DNA of 64,000 bases from Streptantibioticus ferralitis (GTDB lineage: Bacteria; Actinomycetota; Actinomycetes; Streptomycetales; Streptomycetaceae). The stretch is from positions 434,001-498,000 of the forward strand of contig NZ_JARHTQ010000002.1 in assembly GCF_029223525.1 (NCBI RefSeq). Reading direction: 5' to 3'. Positions within the stretch are counted from its first letter, which is position 1. Each line of letters opens with the position of its first letter. Positions 44,284-54,090 of this stretch are shown here, one piece after another. The notes beneath the pieces were generated by a model. The model searched no databases. It was not told where the DNA came from and saw only the letters and a list, made by a program, of their open reading frames with translations. A program made the position numbers and the translations under genes.

Positions 44284-47121
44284 ATGGGGCTCGCGGGGAC
44301 CGGCATCGGGCCGGTGCGTGTCCGTGAGCGGTTCCTGCGTGGCGGGCCGGTCGAGAAAGGCGTACGGGGCCCGATCCTGAGCTCCTGGCAGCGCTGTCGG
44401 ATGCTGGGGATCTCGCCGGACCGGTCCGACCTTCCCTATCGGTCGGATCTTGATTTCGACGGGCGGCTGGTCCGTGCGGCCCAGCCGGTGCTCGACTGGC
44501 TGGAAGCCAGGTTCGCGGGCAGCCCGGTCAATGTGTCCCTGGCCGACGGATACGGGGCGGTGCTGCAACGCCGTTTCGGCGAGTCCTCCTTGCCCAGGCG
44601 ACTCCCCGAGATCCAGGTCGTTCCCGGTTTCGTGTTCGCCGAGCAGTACGCCGGGACCAACGGCATCGGTCTCGCGCTCGCGGAACGCAAGCTCTGCCAT
44701 GTCTACGGCGCGGAGCACTTCGCCGAGCGCGCGCAAACGAATGCCTGTTCGGCTATTCCCGTCCGTGACCTGCTCAGCGGGCGCATCGAGGGCGTCCTTT
44801 GCTTCGGCTACCCGCCCAGCTACGCCGACCCGCTGATGGAGTCCCTGATACGCAAAGCGGCCGAAGCCATCGAAGGGCAGCTGCTGGAGCAGAGCACTGC
44901 GCGGGAGCGCGCCTTGCTGGAGGCGTACCTCGACGGCAGGAGCCGCGCACAGGCCGGTGAGCAGGCCGGGAACGGGCATCCGATCGGGGTGGACGAGCTG
45001 GTCCGCGGCGGAGTGGACTGGCGCGACCAGATGATCCTGCGGGAGAAGGCCGCCGAGCTGATCTCCTTCGCCCAGCGGGCTGCCGTCGAGGTGTCCCTGT
45101 CCGGTGATCGGTGGGTCACCCTGCTGAGCCGCCCGGTGACCAGCCCCTCCGGGGTGGAGGGCGTCGCCATCGAGGCGGTCCTGCCCATCACCTCGCCGCA
45201 GCCGCGTCCCGCTGTCGCCACGCACACCGGCGGGTCGCCCGGCTTCTTTGCGCAGCACGTCGCGGCACACGCCGTCGTCCCGCCGACGGCCCCTGTCGCC
45301 GGCGTACCCGAGGCCACCGTCGGCGCTGACAACGGCGGGGCCGGCGGACTGCTGCTGGTCGGCGAGCCGGGCGTGGGCAAGTACGCCGTCGCGGCACGAA
45401 GCCGCCTGGAGCTGCTGTCCGAGGCCAGCACCCGCATCGGCACCACCTTGGACGTGAGCCGCACCGCCTGGGAACTCGCCGAGATGGCCGTGCCGCGCCT
45501 GGCCGACTTCGTCACCATCGACCTGCCCGAAGCCGTACTGCGCGGTGAGGAGTCCGCCGACCCGTACACCGACCTGCTCCGTACGGTGGTGCACGGCATC
45601 CATGACGACTGCCCCTTCTACCCGGCGGGGGAGCGGGTCGACCTTCGCCCCACCACGCCGCAGCTGCGCTGTCTGGCCAGCCGGCAGGCCGTGCTGGAGC
45701 CCGACCTTCGGGCTGCCGCCGGTTGGCTGGCCCAGGACCCCCAGCACGCAGAGGACCTCCTCGCGCACAAACTCCACTCCCTGATCACCGTGCCGCTGCT
45801 GGCCCGCGGCGTCGTGCTGGGCATCGCCAGCTTCTACCGCGCGCTGGACCCCGCACCCTTCGGGGACGACGACCGCTCGCTGGCCCAGGAACTCGCCACT
45901 CGCGCCGCCATCTGCATAGACAACGCCCGCCGCTACACCCGCGAACACACCATGGTCCTGGCTCTGCAGCGCAGCCTGCTCCCGCACGCCCTGCCCGAGC
46001 AGAGCGCCGTCGAGGCCGCCCATCGCTATGTGCCCGCCGAGTCCGGCGTGGGCGGGGACTGGTTCGACGTCATCCCCCTGTCCGGCGCCCGCGTAGCCCT
46101 GGTCGTCGGCGATGTCGTCGGCCACGGCATGCACGCCGCCGCCACCATGGGCCGACTGCGCATCGCCGCACACAACTTCGCCGAACTGGACCTTCCTCCC
46201 GACGAGGTCCTCACCCACCTCGACAACCTCGTGGGACGCCTCGACCGGGACGAGAACAGCGACGAGACCGACGCCGACGGTGTCGGCATCATCGGCGCCA
46301 CCTGCCTGTACGCCGTCTACGACCCCACTTCGCAGCAGTGCACGCTCGCCCGCGCCGGCCACCCGCCGCCCGCGCTGGTCAGCCCCGACGGCACCGTGAC
46401 ATTCCCCGAACTACCGGCCGGACCGCCGCTCGGGCTGGGCGGCCTCCCGTTCGAAACCGCCGAAATCGACGTGCCGGAAGGCAGCCAGTTGGTGCTGTAC
46501 ACCGACGGGCTCATCGAAGACCGCCACCGCGACGTCGACACGGTGCTCGACCAGCTGCGCCGCGCCCTGGCCCACCCGGACCGCTCGCCCGACGACACCT
46601 GCCGGGAGGTCCTGGACACCGTGGTTCCCGACCACCCGCACGACGACGTCGCACTGCTCGTCGCCCGCACCCACGCCCTGGACCCCGAGCGGATCGCCAC
46701 CTGGGAACTGCCCAGCGACCCGGCCGTCGTCTCGGACATCCGCCGCGCCGTCACCCGCCAACTGGCCGACTGGGGCCTGGACGAGGCCTCCTTCGTCGCC
46801 GAACTGCTGCTCAGCGAACTGGTCACCAACGCCATCCGCTACGGCACCGGCCCCATCCAGGTACGGCTGCTCCATGACCGCACCCTGATCTGCGAGGTCT
46901 CCGACGCCAGCAGCACCGCGCCGCACCTGCGCCAGGCGGCCAGCACCGACGAGGGCGGTCGCGGCCTGTTCCTCGTCGCACAGCTCGCCCAGGCCTGGGG
47001 CACCCGCTACACCGCCAACGGCAAGGTCATCTGGGCGGAATGCACCCTGGACGGTCCCGGGGCCATCCCCGCAACCGCCGGGTGGAGTTTGGATCTGGAA
47101 GGTGTCGCCGACATCGAATGA
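44284..47121 (+). CDS. GAF-GAF-PP2C-HATPase multi-domain phosphatase/anti-sigma-type kinase
   Basis: 945 aa from ATG 44284 (GAGGGAAG upstream); GTG 44266 would add six residues. The N-terminus (PILSSWQRCRMLGISPD) and a GAF-like domain with EQYAGTNGIGLAL resemble AcoR-type sensor modules; a second region around residue 225 may be PAS-like. A further GAF (about 370-550), PP2C/SpoIIE (about 560-790; GGDWFD, GDVVGHG, YTDGLIED, DDVALLVA) and a C-terminal HATPase (about 800-930; ELLLSELVTNAIRYG, DEGGRGLFLV) follow. A phosphatase and an RsbW-like kinase in one chain suggests it both phosphorylates and dephosphorylates anti-anti-sigma factors in response to a small ligand. Confidence 0.9.
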   Translation: MGLAGTGIGPVRVRERFLRGGPVEKGVRGPILSSWQRCRMLGISPDRSDLPYRSDLDFDGRLVRAAQPVLDWLEARFAGSPVNVSLADGYGAVLQRRFGESSLPRRLPEIQVVPGFVFAEQYAGTNGIGLALAERKLCHVYGAEHFAERAQTNACSAIPVRDLLSGRIEGVLCFGYPPSYADPLMESLIRKAAEAIEGQLLEQSTARERALLEAYLDGRSRAQAGEQAGNGHPIGVDELVRGGVDWRDQMILREKAAELISFAQRAAVEVSLSGDRWVTLLSRPVTSPSGVEGVAIEAVLPITSPQPRPAVATHTGGSPGFFAQHVAAHAVVPPTAPVAGVPEATVGADNGGAGGLLLVGEPGVGKYAVAARSRLELLSEASTRIGTTLDVSRTAWELAEMAVPRLADFVTIDLPEAVLRGEESADPYTDLLRTVVHGIHDDCPFYPAGERVDLRPTTPQLRCLASRQAVLEPDLRAAAGWLAQDPQHAEDLLAHKLHSLITVPLLARGVVLGIASFYRALDPAPFGDDDRSLAQELATRAAICIDNARRYTREHTMVLALQRSLLPHALPEQSAVEAAHRYVPAESGVGGDWFDVIPLSGARVALVVGDVVGHGMHAAATMGRLRIAAHNFAELDLPPDEVLTHLDNLVGRLDRDENSDETDADGVGIIGATCLYAVYDPTSQQCTLARAGHPPPALVSPDGTVTFPELPAGPPLGLGGLPFETAEIDVPEGSQLVLYTDGLIEDRHRDVDTVLDQLRRALAHPDRSPDDTCREVLDTVVPDHPHDDVALLVARTHALDPERIATWELPSDPAVVSDIRRAVTRQLADWGLDEASFVAELLLSELVTNAIRYGTGPIQVRLLHDRTLICEVSDASSTAPHLRQAASTDEGGRGLFLVAQLAQAWGTRYTANGKVIWAECTLDGPGAIPATAGWSLDLEGVADIE

Positions 47122-47292
47122 CCCGCCCGCCGCACCCGAAAGGTGCCGCCACAGGCCGCAGAAGCGGTGGCCAGGACACGGCACCGGCAACGGTGCACCG
47201 CCAAACCGTGCAATACGGCGAAATCGCACCGCCGCTCAGTAGTATTCCGGATGCCGTCGGGAAGAACTCGGAGCCGAACCCCGGAGAACTCT

Positions 47293-48840
47293 GTGCACGA
47301 CGCTCCCGACACCCCCACGGGCCCGCCCGCGCGCCGCGGACCACAGCCTCTCGTGCGGATACGCGGTCTCAGCAAGCGATTCGGCGGCACCCGCGCGCTT
47401 GCCGCGGTCGACCTGGACATCAACTCCGGCAGTGTCCTCGCCCTGCTGGGCCCCAACGGTGCCGGAAAGACCACCCTGATCAAGGTACTCGCGGGCGTCC
47501 TCCGTGCCGACGAAGGCGAGGTGACGGTGGCCGGGCATCCGCTCGGCACCGAGGCCGCCGCCGGGAGCATGTCGTTCATCCACCAGGACCTCGGTCTCGT
47601 CGACTGGATGACGGTCGCCGAGAACATCGCCCTGGGTATCGGCTACCCGCGCCGCCGCGGACTGGTCTCCTGGCGGCAGGCCCGGGAACGCTGCGCCGAG
47701 GTGCTGCGGATCGTCGGCGGTCATCTCGACGCCGACGCCCGGATCGCCGACCTCGCCCTCGCCGAGCGCTCGCTGGTCGCCATCGCCCGCGCCCTGGCGA
47801 CACGGGCGGAGCTCATCGTCCTGGACGAGCCGACCGCCAGCCTCCCCGCGGCGGACTGCGCCCGGCTCTTCGACGTACTGCACACCCTGCGCGACCGAGG
47901 GCACTCAATCGTCTATGTCACCCACCGGCTTGACGAGGTGTACAAGGTAGCCGACACCTTCGCCGTGCTGCGCGACGGCCACCTCATCAGCCACGGCCCG
48001 CTCGCCGGACACAGTCCCGCCCGGCTGGTGCGCGACATCGTCGGCCACGAGCCGGCCACCCACCAGCCCGCCCTCGCCCCCGCCGACGGCCCGGCCGTGC
48101 TGCGCCTCGACGGGGTGCGCACCGAGAACACCGGGCCAGTCAGACTGGAACTGCGTACCGGGGAGATCCTCGGCATGGTGGGTCTCACCGGCGCCGGCCA
48201 TATGGACCTGGGCCGCGCCCTCGCCGGTGCCCGGCCGATCCTCGGCGGGCGGGTACTGCTCGACGGACGACCGTACGACCCGCACACGGTCACCGCGGCC
48301 GTCGACTCCGGCGTCGGCTTCGTCACCAGCAACCGCCAGGCGGGGGGCTGCGCGGCGGAACTGACCGTACGTGAGAACTTCCTGGCCAACCTCCGGGCAG
48401 ACGGCCTGCCGCCGCTGCACTGGATCAGCCCCCGGCGCGAGCGCACCGAAGCCGCCGCGCTGATCGAGCGGTTCTGGGTGCACCCGCGCGACAGCGAGGC
48501 GCCGATCGCCACCCTCTCCGGCGGAAACCAGCAGAAGGTCATGGTCGGGCGATGGCTGCGGGTGAACCGGCGGCTGCTGATCCTTGAGGAGCCGACCGCG
48601 GGTGTGGACGTCGGCGCCAAGGCCGAGATCTACCGCCTGCTCGGGGAGGCGCTCGCCGCCGGCCTGGCGGTACTGCTCATCTCCACCGACTTCGAGGAGG
48701 TCGCCCACGTGTGCCACCGCGCCCTGGTGTTCGTCCGCGGGGCGGTCACCACCGAGCTGACCGGTGAAACGCTCACCGTCACCGAACTCACCCACACCGC
48801 CTCGGCGATGCCCGCCCTCACCGGACCCACGGCGCGGTGA
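47293..48840 (+). CDS. Sugar-type ABC importer ATPase (RbsA-like, two ATPase domains)
   Basis: 515 aa from GTG 47293 with GGAG six bases upstream. First ATPase domain: Walker A GPNGAGKTT, Q-loop HQDLGL, Walker B LIVLDEPTASLP, with a degenerate signature (ADLALAERSLVAIARAL). Second domain: weak Walker A-like GLTGAGHMDLG, intact signature TLSGGNQQKVMVGRWL, LLILEEPTAGVDVG. This asymmetry is normal for carbohydrate (CUT2) ATPases of about 500 aa. It is the first gene of an importer operon with the permease (4-bp overlap) and a lipoprotein. Imported sugar unknown. Confidence 0.9.
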   Translation: MHDAPDTPTGPPARRGPQPLVRIRGLSKRFGGTRALAAVDLDINSGSVLALLGPNGAGKTTLIKVLAGVLRADEGEVTVAGHPLGTEAAAGSMSFIHQDLGLVDWMTVAENIALGIGYPRRRGLVSWRQARERCAEVLRIVGGHLDADARIADLALAERSLVAIARALATRAELIVLDEPTASLPAADCARLFDVLHTLRDRGHSIVYVTHRLDEVYKVADTFAVLRDGHLISHGPLAGHSPARLVRDIVGHEPATHQPALAPADGPAVLRLDGVRTENTGPVRLELRTGEILGMVGLTGAGHMDLGRALAGARPILGGRVLLDGRPYDPHTVTAAVDSGVGFVTSNRQAGGCAAELTVRENFLANLRADGLPPLHWISPRRERTEAAALIERFWVHPRDSEAPIATLSGGNQQKVMVGRWLRVNRRLLILEEPTAGVDVGAKAEIYRLLGEALAAGLAVLLISTDFEEVAHVCHRALVFVRGAVTTELTGETLTVTELTHTASAMPALTGPTAR

Positions 48841-49898
48841 TGGCCCCGCCCCGCTCGCGCCGGTCCCCGCTCGGCCGTCTGCGCGGGCACCACATCGGGG
48901 CCTATGGTCTGCTCGCCCTCGCCGCCCTGCTGTTCCTCGTCTTCTCCATCATCGTGCCGAACACCTTCCCCACCCTGGAGAGCATCTCCTCGATCCTGGC
49001 CAACCAGTCGATCCCCGCGGTCCTCGCGCTCGGCGCGATGATCCCCATCACCACCGGCAAGTTCGACCTGTCCATCGGCTACGGTCTCGGGCTCGCGCAC
49101 GTCGTGGTGCTGTGGCTCATCCTCGACGACGGCTGGCCCTGGCCGCTCGCCTGCCTCGTGGTGATCCTGGGCGGCGCGGTCGTCGGCGCCCTCAACGGGG
49201 TCATCGTCGAGTTCGGGCAGATCGACTCCTTCATCGCCACCCTCGGCACCGGCAGCGTGCTGTACGCCTTCACCGGCTGGATCACCGGTGGGGCCAGGGT
49301 CGTCCCCGGCGCGCGCGGTCTGCCGACCGCCTTCACCGACATCTACGACTCGAAGTTCCTCGGCTTGCCGGTACCCGCCTTCTACGTACTCGGCCTCGCC
49401 GTCGCCCTCTGGCTGATCCTGGAGCGGCTACCGCTCGGACGGTACCTGTACGTCATCGGGTCCAACGTCCGCGCCGCCGAACTCGTCGGCATCCCCACCC
49501 GCAAGTACTCCGTCTACGCGTTCACCGGCGCCGGCCTGGTGGTCGGCTTCGCCGGTGTGCTGCTCGCCGCCCAGCAGCAGATCGGCAACCCGAGTGTCGG
49601 CATGGACTACCTGCTGCCCGCCTTCGTCGGCGCCCTGCTCGGCTGTACGGCCATCAAACCCGGCCGCGCCAACGCCCTGGGCACCCTCGTCGCCGTCGCC
49701 GTCCTCGCCATCGGACTTGCCGGCATCGGCCAACTGGGCGCCGAGTTCTGGACGACCCCGCTGTTCAACGGAGGCACCCTGCTCATCGCCGTCGGCCTGG
49801 CCGGGTACTCCGCCCGCCGTCAACTGCGCGCCGGCGCCAGCGCGACCCGCCGGACCTCGGCGACGACGAACGGCGACCCATCGGAGAACACACCATGA
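48837..49898 (+). CDS. Sugar-type ABC importer permease (RbsC-like)
   Basis: 353 aa, GTG overlapping the ATPase stop. About ten hydrophobic segments; the CUT2 permease blocks are present: ANQSIPAVLALGAMIPITTGKFDLSIGYGL, LNGVIVEFGQIDSFIATLGTGSVLYAFTGWITGG, and the cytoplasmic coupling motif GSNVRAAELVGIPTRKY. The tail is hydrophilic. It forms the membrane channel with the upstream ATPase; the encoded protein count (one ATPase, one permease, one lipoprotein) is a complete CUT2 importer. Confidence 0.9.
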   Translation: MMAPPRSRRSPLGRLRGHHIGAYGLLALAALLFLVFSIIVPNTFPTLESISSILANQSIPAVLALGAMIPITTGKFDLSIGYGLGLAHVVVLWLILDDGWPWPLACLVVILGGAVVGALNGVIVEFGQIDSFIATLGTGSVLYAFTGWITGGARVVPGARGLPTAFTDIYDSKFLGLPVPAFYVLGLAVALWLILERLPLGRYLYVIGSNVRAAELVGIPTRKYSVYAFTGAGLVVGFAGVLLAAQQQIGNPSVGMDYLLPAFVGALLGCTAIKPGRANALGTLVAVAVLAIGLAGIGQLGAEFWTTPLFNGGTLLIAVGLAGYSARRQLRAGASATRRTSATTNGDPSENTP

Positions 49899-49967
49899 CC
49901 CGCCCCGCGTCATCTCCGTGCCCGCGACCACATTCCGCGCTGCCATCCCCTGTGCAACGGAGCACCC

Positions 49968-51119
49968 GTGTACCCGAACCGCAAGACCGCCCTCAGAGCA
50001 GCAGCCCTGCTGGCAGCGGCAGTCGCTGTCATCGGCGGCTGCCAGCGCGGGGTGACGACCGGTGAGAGGTCGCCCTCCACCGGTCCGTCGAGCCCGGGCT
50101 GCCCCACCACCCTGGCCAGGGCCAAGGCAGCCGTCCAGCAGGCGGAGAACACCAACGCCCGCTGGAACGGGCCCACCAGCGGCCCGACCGCGGTCTCCGG
50201 CAAGACCGTCGTCTACGTCGCCCAGACCATGACCAACCCCGGTGTCGCAGGCGTCACGAACGGCGTGGCGGAAGCCACCAAGGTCATCGGCTGGAACACC
50301 CGGGTGATCGACGGACAGGGCACACCCGCCGGCCTCCAGGCAGCCCTCAGTGAAGCCGTCGCCCTCAGGCCCTCCGGCATCGTCATCGGCGGCTTCGACC
50401 CCGATCTGACCTCGCGGCAGGTCGCGCAGGCCGACGCGGCGCACATCCCGCTCATCGGCTGGCACGCGGTCGAGGCGCCCGGGCCGAGCCGGCGACCCAA
50501 GCTCTTCAGCAACATCACCTCCAAGGTGCAGGACGTCGCGAAGGCCAGCGCTGACTGGATCATCGCGCGTTCCGACGGCGACGCGGGAGTCGTGGTGTTC
50601 ACCGACGCCTCGATCCCGTTCGCCAGGAGCAAGTCAGAACTCATCACGAGGGAACTCACCACCTGCTCCGGTGTGCAGCTCCTGGCCTACGAGAACATCC
50701 CGATCCCGGACGCGGGTAGCCGCACCCCCCAGGAGGTCTCCTCCCTTCTCTCCCGCTTCTCGAACACGTGGACCTACTCCGTCGCCATCAACGACCTGTA
50801 CTTCGCCGACGCCGCCCCGGCCCTGCGCGCGGCAGGCAAGCAGGGCGACGCGGCCCCCTTCAACATCGGTGCGGGCGACGGCGACCCCTCGGCCTTCCAA
50901 CGCATCAACAGCGGCCAGTTCCAGGCCGCCACCGTTCCCGAGCCACTCACCGAGCAGGGCTGGCAGATCATCGACGAGTTCAACCGCGCCTTCTCCGCCA
51001 AGCCGGCCACCGGATACACCGCCCCGGTCCACATCGCCACGGCCGCCAACAGCCACGGCACCACGACCTGGGACCCGGCGGGCTACCGCGAGGCGTACCG
51101 GAGGATCTGGGGTAGGTAG
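49968..51119 (+). CDS. Sugar-binding lipoprotein of the CUT2-type ABC importer
   Basis: 383 aa, GTG with GGAG seven bases upstream. Lipoprotein signal: RKTALRAAALLAAAVAVIGGC with the lipobox IGGC. The periplasmic-binding-protein type 1 fold follows: TVVYVAQTMTNPGVAGVTNGV, LRPSGIVIGGFDP, HIPLIGWHAVEAPG, NITSKVQDVAKASADWII, WTYSVAINDLYFADAAPAL. It delivers the ligand to the RbsA/RbsC-like pair upstream. No LacI/ROK regulator is adjacent, so its inducer is not indicated. Confidence 0.9.
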   Translation: MYPNRKTALRAAALLAAAVAVIGGCQRGVTTGERSPSTGPSSPGCPTTLARAKAAVQQAENTNARWNGPTSGPTAVSGKTVVYVAQTMTNPGVAGVTNGVAEATKVIGWNTRVIDGQGTPAGLQAALSEAVALRPSGIVIGGFDPDLTSRQVAQADAAHIPLIGWHAVEAPGPSRRPKLFSNITSKVQDVAKASADWIIARSDGDAGVVVFTDASIPFARSKSELITRELTTCSGVQLLAYENIPIPDAGSRTPQEVSSLLSRFSNTWTYSVAINDLYFADAAPALRAAGKQGDAAPFNIGAGDGDPSAFQRINSGQFQAATVPEPLTEQGWQIIDEFNRAFSAKPATGYTAPVHIATAANSHGTTTWDPAGYREAYRRIWGR

Positions 51120-51256
51120 TCCGGCCTGGCGCGACCGCCGAAGCTCCGGATCTCCCGCCAGTGACCGATGCCACCGCACAGCGCAGCCAACGGCGTGATC
51201 GAATTCAGGCACAGGACCGGCCAACGGGCGCCGGTCGCCGGAGGACAGGAGCGCAC

Positions 51257-52141
51257 ATGCCCACGACCGCCATGACAGTGGCCATCCTCGGACCGGGCGG
51301 CGTCGGTGGCCTGATCGGCGGGCTGCTCGCCCGCGACGGACACCGCGTCATCTGCCTGGCGGGCGAGGAGACCACGGCCGTGCTGCGCCGCGCGGGCCTG
51401 CGCGTCCAAAGCGCGCAGTACGGCGACTTCACGGCGCAGGTCGAGGCCGACACCGAGTTGCGCGAGCCGGTGGACGTCGCCTTCGTGACGGTCAAGCAGA
51501 CCGCGCTGTCCGCCGCACTCGACCGCGTCCCGCCGCAGATCCTCGGCGACGGGATCGTGCTGCCGCTGCTCAACGGCTTGGACCACCTCGCGGCGCTGCG
51601 TCAGCGCTACCGGGCCGAGCGGGTCGTAGCCGGAACCATCAGGGTCGAGGCCACCCGCACTTCGCCCGGACACATCGCGCACACCAGCCCCTTCGCGGCC
51701 CTCGAACTGGCCGCCCCGCTCGACGACCTCGCAGCCCGACTCCGGCACGCCGGCCTTGATGTGACCCTGCGTACCGACGAGATCGCGATGCTGTGGGACA
51801 AGCTCTCCTTCCTCGCCCCGTTCGCGCTGCTGACCACCCGCTATCAGGCCGCCGTAGGAGCCATTCGTAACGAGCGGCGGGCCGAACTGCTCGCCGTACT
51901 CGGTGAGATCACCGCGGTAGCCCGCGCCGCGGGCGCTCCGGTGACCGCCGAGGCCGTGCTCGCGTTCTTCGACCGCGCGCCGGAGACGATGAAGTCCTCG
52001 ATGCTGCGCGACGCGCAGGCAGGCCGCCCGATCGAACTCGACGCCATCGGCGGCGCGGTCCTACGGGCGGCGGCCGCGCACGGGATCGAAACCCCGACCA
52101 CCGCCCGCCTCGTCGCGGAACTGGCCACCACCGCGGACTAG
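51257..52141 (+). CDS. panE: Ketopantoate reductase family protein (ApbA/PanE)
   Basis: 294 aa, ATG with GGAGGACAGGAG upstream. NADPH-binding VAILGPGGVGGLIGGLLARDGH at the N-terminus, VDVAFVTVKQTALSAAL, LPLLNGLDHL and the helical C-terminal domain with DKLSFLAPFALLTTRYQ and MKSSMLRDAQAGRPIELDAIGGAVL match PanE, including the conserved Lys and the S-S-M-x-x-D block. The reaction would be reduction of 2-dehydropantoate to pantoate for coenzyme A, but streptomycetes carry several paralogues, so an alternative keto-acid substrate is quite possible. Confidence 0.8.
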   Translation: MPTTAMTVAILGPGGVGGLIGGLLARDGHRVICLAGEETTAVLRRAGLRVQSAQYGDFTAQVEADTELREPVDVAFVTVKQTALSAALDRVPPQILGDGIVLPLLNGLDHLAALRQRYRAERVVAGTIRVEATRTSPGHIAHTSPFAALELAAPLDDLAARLRHAGLDVTLRTDEIAMLWDKLSFLAPFALLTTRYQAAVGAIRNERRAELLAVLGEITAVARAAGAPVTAEAVLAFFDRAPETMKSSMLRDAQAGRPIELDAIGGAVLRAAAAHGIETPTTARLVAELATTAD

Positions 52142-52249
52142 TTGCGTTGCTCGACCGTCTGCCCACCGGGAACTGGGCGGCCGATCGACGATCGGTGGAC
52201 GCCTTGCGGCGGAGTGCACCGGGTGTGCCCCCTCCGCACGGCTGCGGGG

Positions 52250-52441
52250 CTATCTGTCGTCGCCGGTGGGCGGGTGGTCGGTGCCCAGTTGCTCGTTGAC
52301 CCTGCGCTGGGCTTCGTCGACCTGGCTCTGGTACTTGTTGCCCGTCCGCGCGTCGAACGCGTCGCCGGCCTTCTCCACGCCTTGCCGGGCCGTGTCCTCG
52401 TGTCCTTTGAGCAAGCCCTTGAGCTTGTCGAGCATGGACAT
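52250..52441 (-). CDS. MT0933-like antitoxin/stress protein (small)
   Basis: 63 aa, ATG with GAGGAGG seven bases upstream. Sequence MSMLDKLKGLLKGHEDTAR, QGVEKAGDAFDARTGNKYQ then a charged helix. This matches the MT0933_antitox family of short, highly charged proteins (KGHED...KAGD..D..TGNKY). No toxin gene is adjacent, so antitoxin activity is only a family label; many such genes are orphans in streptomycetes and may be stress-induced. Confidence 0.8.
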   Translation of the reverse strand: MSMLDKLKGLLKGHEDTARQGVEKAGDAFDARTGNKYQSQVDEAQRRVNEQLGTDHPPTGDDR

Positions 52442-52577
52442 GGGTGGACCTCCTCACGGTTGCCTGGCGTTTCCAGCATCTCCAAGATGGCCGACGTACG
52501 CATCCGGAGCGCCCGTACCCCAGGAGCAAACCGTTCCGGGCCCGGAGCCGCCGTACGGGGTCAATGGGTCGTCAGGC

Positions 52578-52910
52578 GAGTTGGAGATGATGGCCGCGGG
52601 CATCGTCAACTACGGCACGGAGCTGAAGAACCCCGACTTCGCCGCCCAGGCTCGCGCCGCCGGTCTGCTCGGCGCCCGCGTCGAGCGCGCCGAGGAACTG
52701 GAGGACGCCCTGCGCGCGGCCTTCGCGCACGACGGGCCCGCGCTGGTCGATGCCAGCACCGCACGCCAGGAGCTGTCGCTGCGCCCGAAGATCACCCTTG
52801 AGCAGCTCAAGGGCTTCACCCTGTTCGCGACCCGCGCCATCCTCTCCGGCCGGGGAGACGAGATCCTCGAACCGACCAAGACCAACCTGCGCGAACTCAG
52901 CCTGGAATAG
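52578..52910 (+). pseudogene. Pyruvate oxidase/dehydrogenase (PoxB-type), C-terminal remnant
   Basis: About 110 residues starting ELEMMAAGIVNYGTELKNPD, continuing ARAAGLLGARVERAEELEDA, FAHDGPALVDASTARQELS, FTLFATRAILSGRGDEIL. This is the last fifth of a PoxB-type thiamine-diphosphate enzyme (normally about 580 aa). No start codon, ribosome site or upstream domain is present; the sequence before 52578 is unrelated. It must be a decayed or rearranged copy. Confidence 0.8.
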
Positions 52911-53052
52911 GGCACGTTGGCCAGCTCACGCGGAGGAGTGGCCCCTGACCTCGCCCGCATACCGCATGCCATTCGTGGCCCCGGGAGGCCGGGGGCGGTA
53001 CCTCGTCGGCGTCGCCGCGCTCCGTGGTCGGACGGGAGAACGCCCCGGCGTG

Positions 53053-53964
53053 CTATTGCTCGGTCGGCTCGCAGATGGCCTGGAGCTGCTCGCGGACCTG
53101 GGCGCGCAGCCAGGTATGGGCCTTGTCGGTGTCATAGCGGTGGTGCCAGGCGTGGTTGACGCGGGCGGGGGCCAGGTCGAGTGGGATGGCCAGCGTGCGC
53201 AGGCCGAGCGCGGTCACAGTGGGGCGGCACATCCGCTCGGGGACCGCGACGACCAGGTCGCTGTGGCGGACGAGGTGCAGGGCCGCCGCACTGGTCGGGG
53301 CCGCCACGACGACCCGGCGGTGCAGACCGCGGGCGGTCAGGGCGTCGTCGACGGCGTCCTGCGGGCGGCCGCGGCGGGAGACGGTGATGTGGCGGGCCTG
53401 CGCATAGCGGTCGACGTTCAACTCGCCCCGGGTCAGCGGGTGTTGCGGGCGGACGGCCGCGACGAGGTGGTCGTGTCCGAGGGCCTCGAAGTTGATCTCC
53501 GGGAGATCCGGTTCGGTGCCGCCGATCTCCAGATCCACTCGACCGCGACGCAGGTCACCGGTGTCGACGGGAGCCTCGCCGAGCAGCCTCAGGGTCACAC
53601 CGGGAGCCCTGGACTCGATGGCCGCCAGGAGCCCCGGGCCGATCGCGGTGGTCACGGCGTCGTGGCACTGGAGGGTGAAGGTGCGCTCCAGCGTTCCCAG
53701 ATCAAGGGCGTGATCAGGGCTCAGTACGTCGTGGGCGCGCTGAACCAGGCTGTGCACTTCGTCGCGTAGGGCGAGGGCGCGAGGTGTGGGGGTCATGGTC
53801 CTGCCCGTGCGGACCAGGATCTGGTCACCGGTGGCGCGTCTGATCCGGCCGAGCGTGCGGCTCATGGCGGGCGCCGACAGGTGCAGACGGTCCGCCGCCC
53901 CGGCAACGCTGCCCTCTTCGAGCAGCGCGTTCAGGGCGGTGAGCAGATTGAGGTCCAGTTGCAT
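53053..53964 (-). CDS. LysR family transcriptional regulator
   Basis: 303 aa from ATG 53964 (AAGGA upstream); an extension to 53991 is not family-like. Winged HTH: LDLNLLTALNALLEEGSVAG, AADRLHLSAPAMSRTLGRIRRATGD, QILVRTGRTMTPTPRA, then a LysR substrate domain (about 90-295). It belongs to the NodD/LinR-like branch by its VRTGR...TPRA pattern. It is divergent from the IMPase-fold gene and its NADP-binding neighbour, which are its likely targets. The gap has an imperfect TGCA-N5-TGCA block at 53981-53993 (GTGCACAACATGCAT). Confidence 0.87.
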   Translation of the reverse strand: MQLDLNLLTALNALLEEGSVAGAADRLHLSAPAMSRTLGRIRRATGDQILVRTGRTMTPTPRALALRDEVHSLVQRAHDVLSPDHALDLGTLERTFTLQCHDAVTTAIGPGLLAAIESRAPGVTLRLLGEAPVDTGDLRRGRVDLEIGGTEPDLPEINFEALGHDHLVAAVRPQHPLTRGELNVDRYAQARHITVSRRGRPQDAVDDALTARGLHRRVVVAAPTSAAALHLVRHSDLVVAVPERMCRPTVTALGLRTLAIPLDLAPARVNHAWHHRYDTDKAHTWLRAQVREQLQAICEPTEQ

Positions 53965-54090
53965 GGGGGTAATCCTTGACGTGCACAACATGCATTTGAA
54001 GTCGTATGCGCTGAAGCCTACCGTCGGATGACGTCAGCGGTTCGGCGCGGCAGCAGGCCCGCGGACCGTGCACTTCCCGAGAGGCGACCG

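Noticed and set aside
48100-48300. Loss of function in the RbsA-like second ATPase domain (weak Walker A)
   Set aside because: Asymmetric ATPase halves are normal in CUT2 sugar importers, so this is not evidence of decay.
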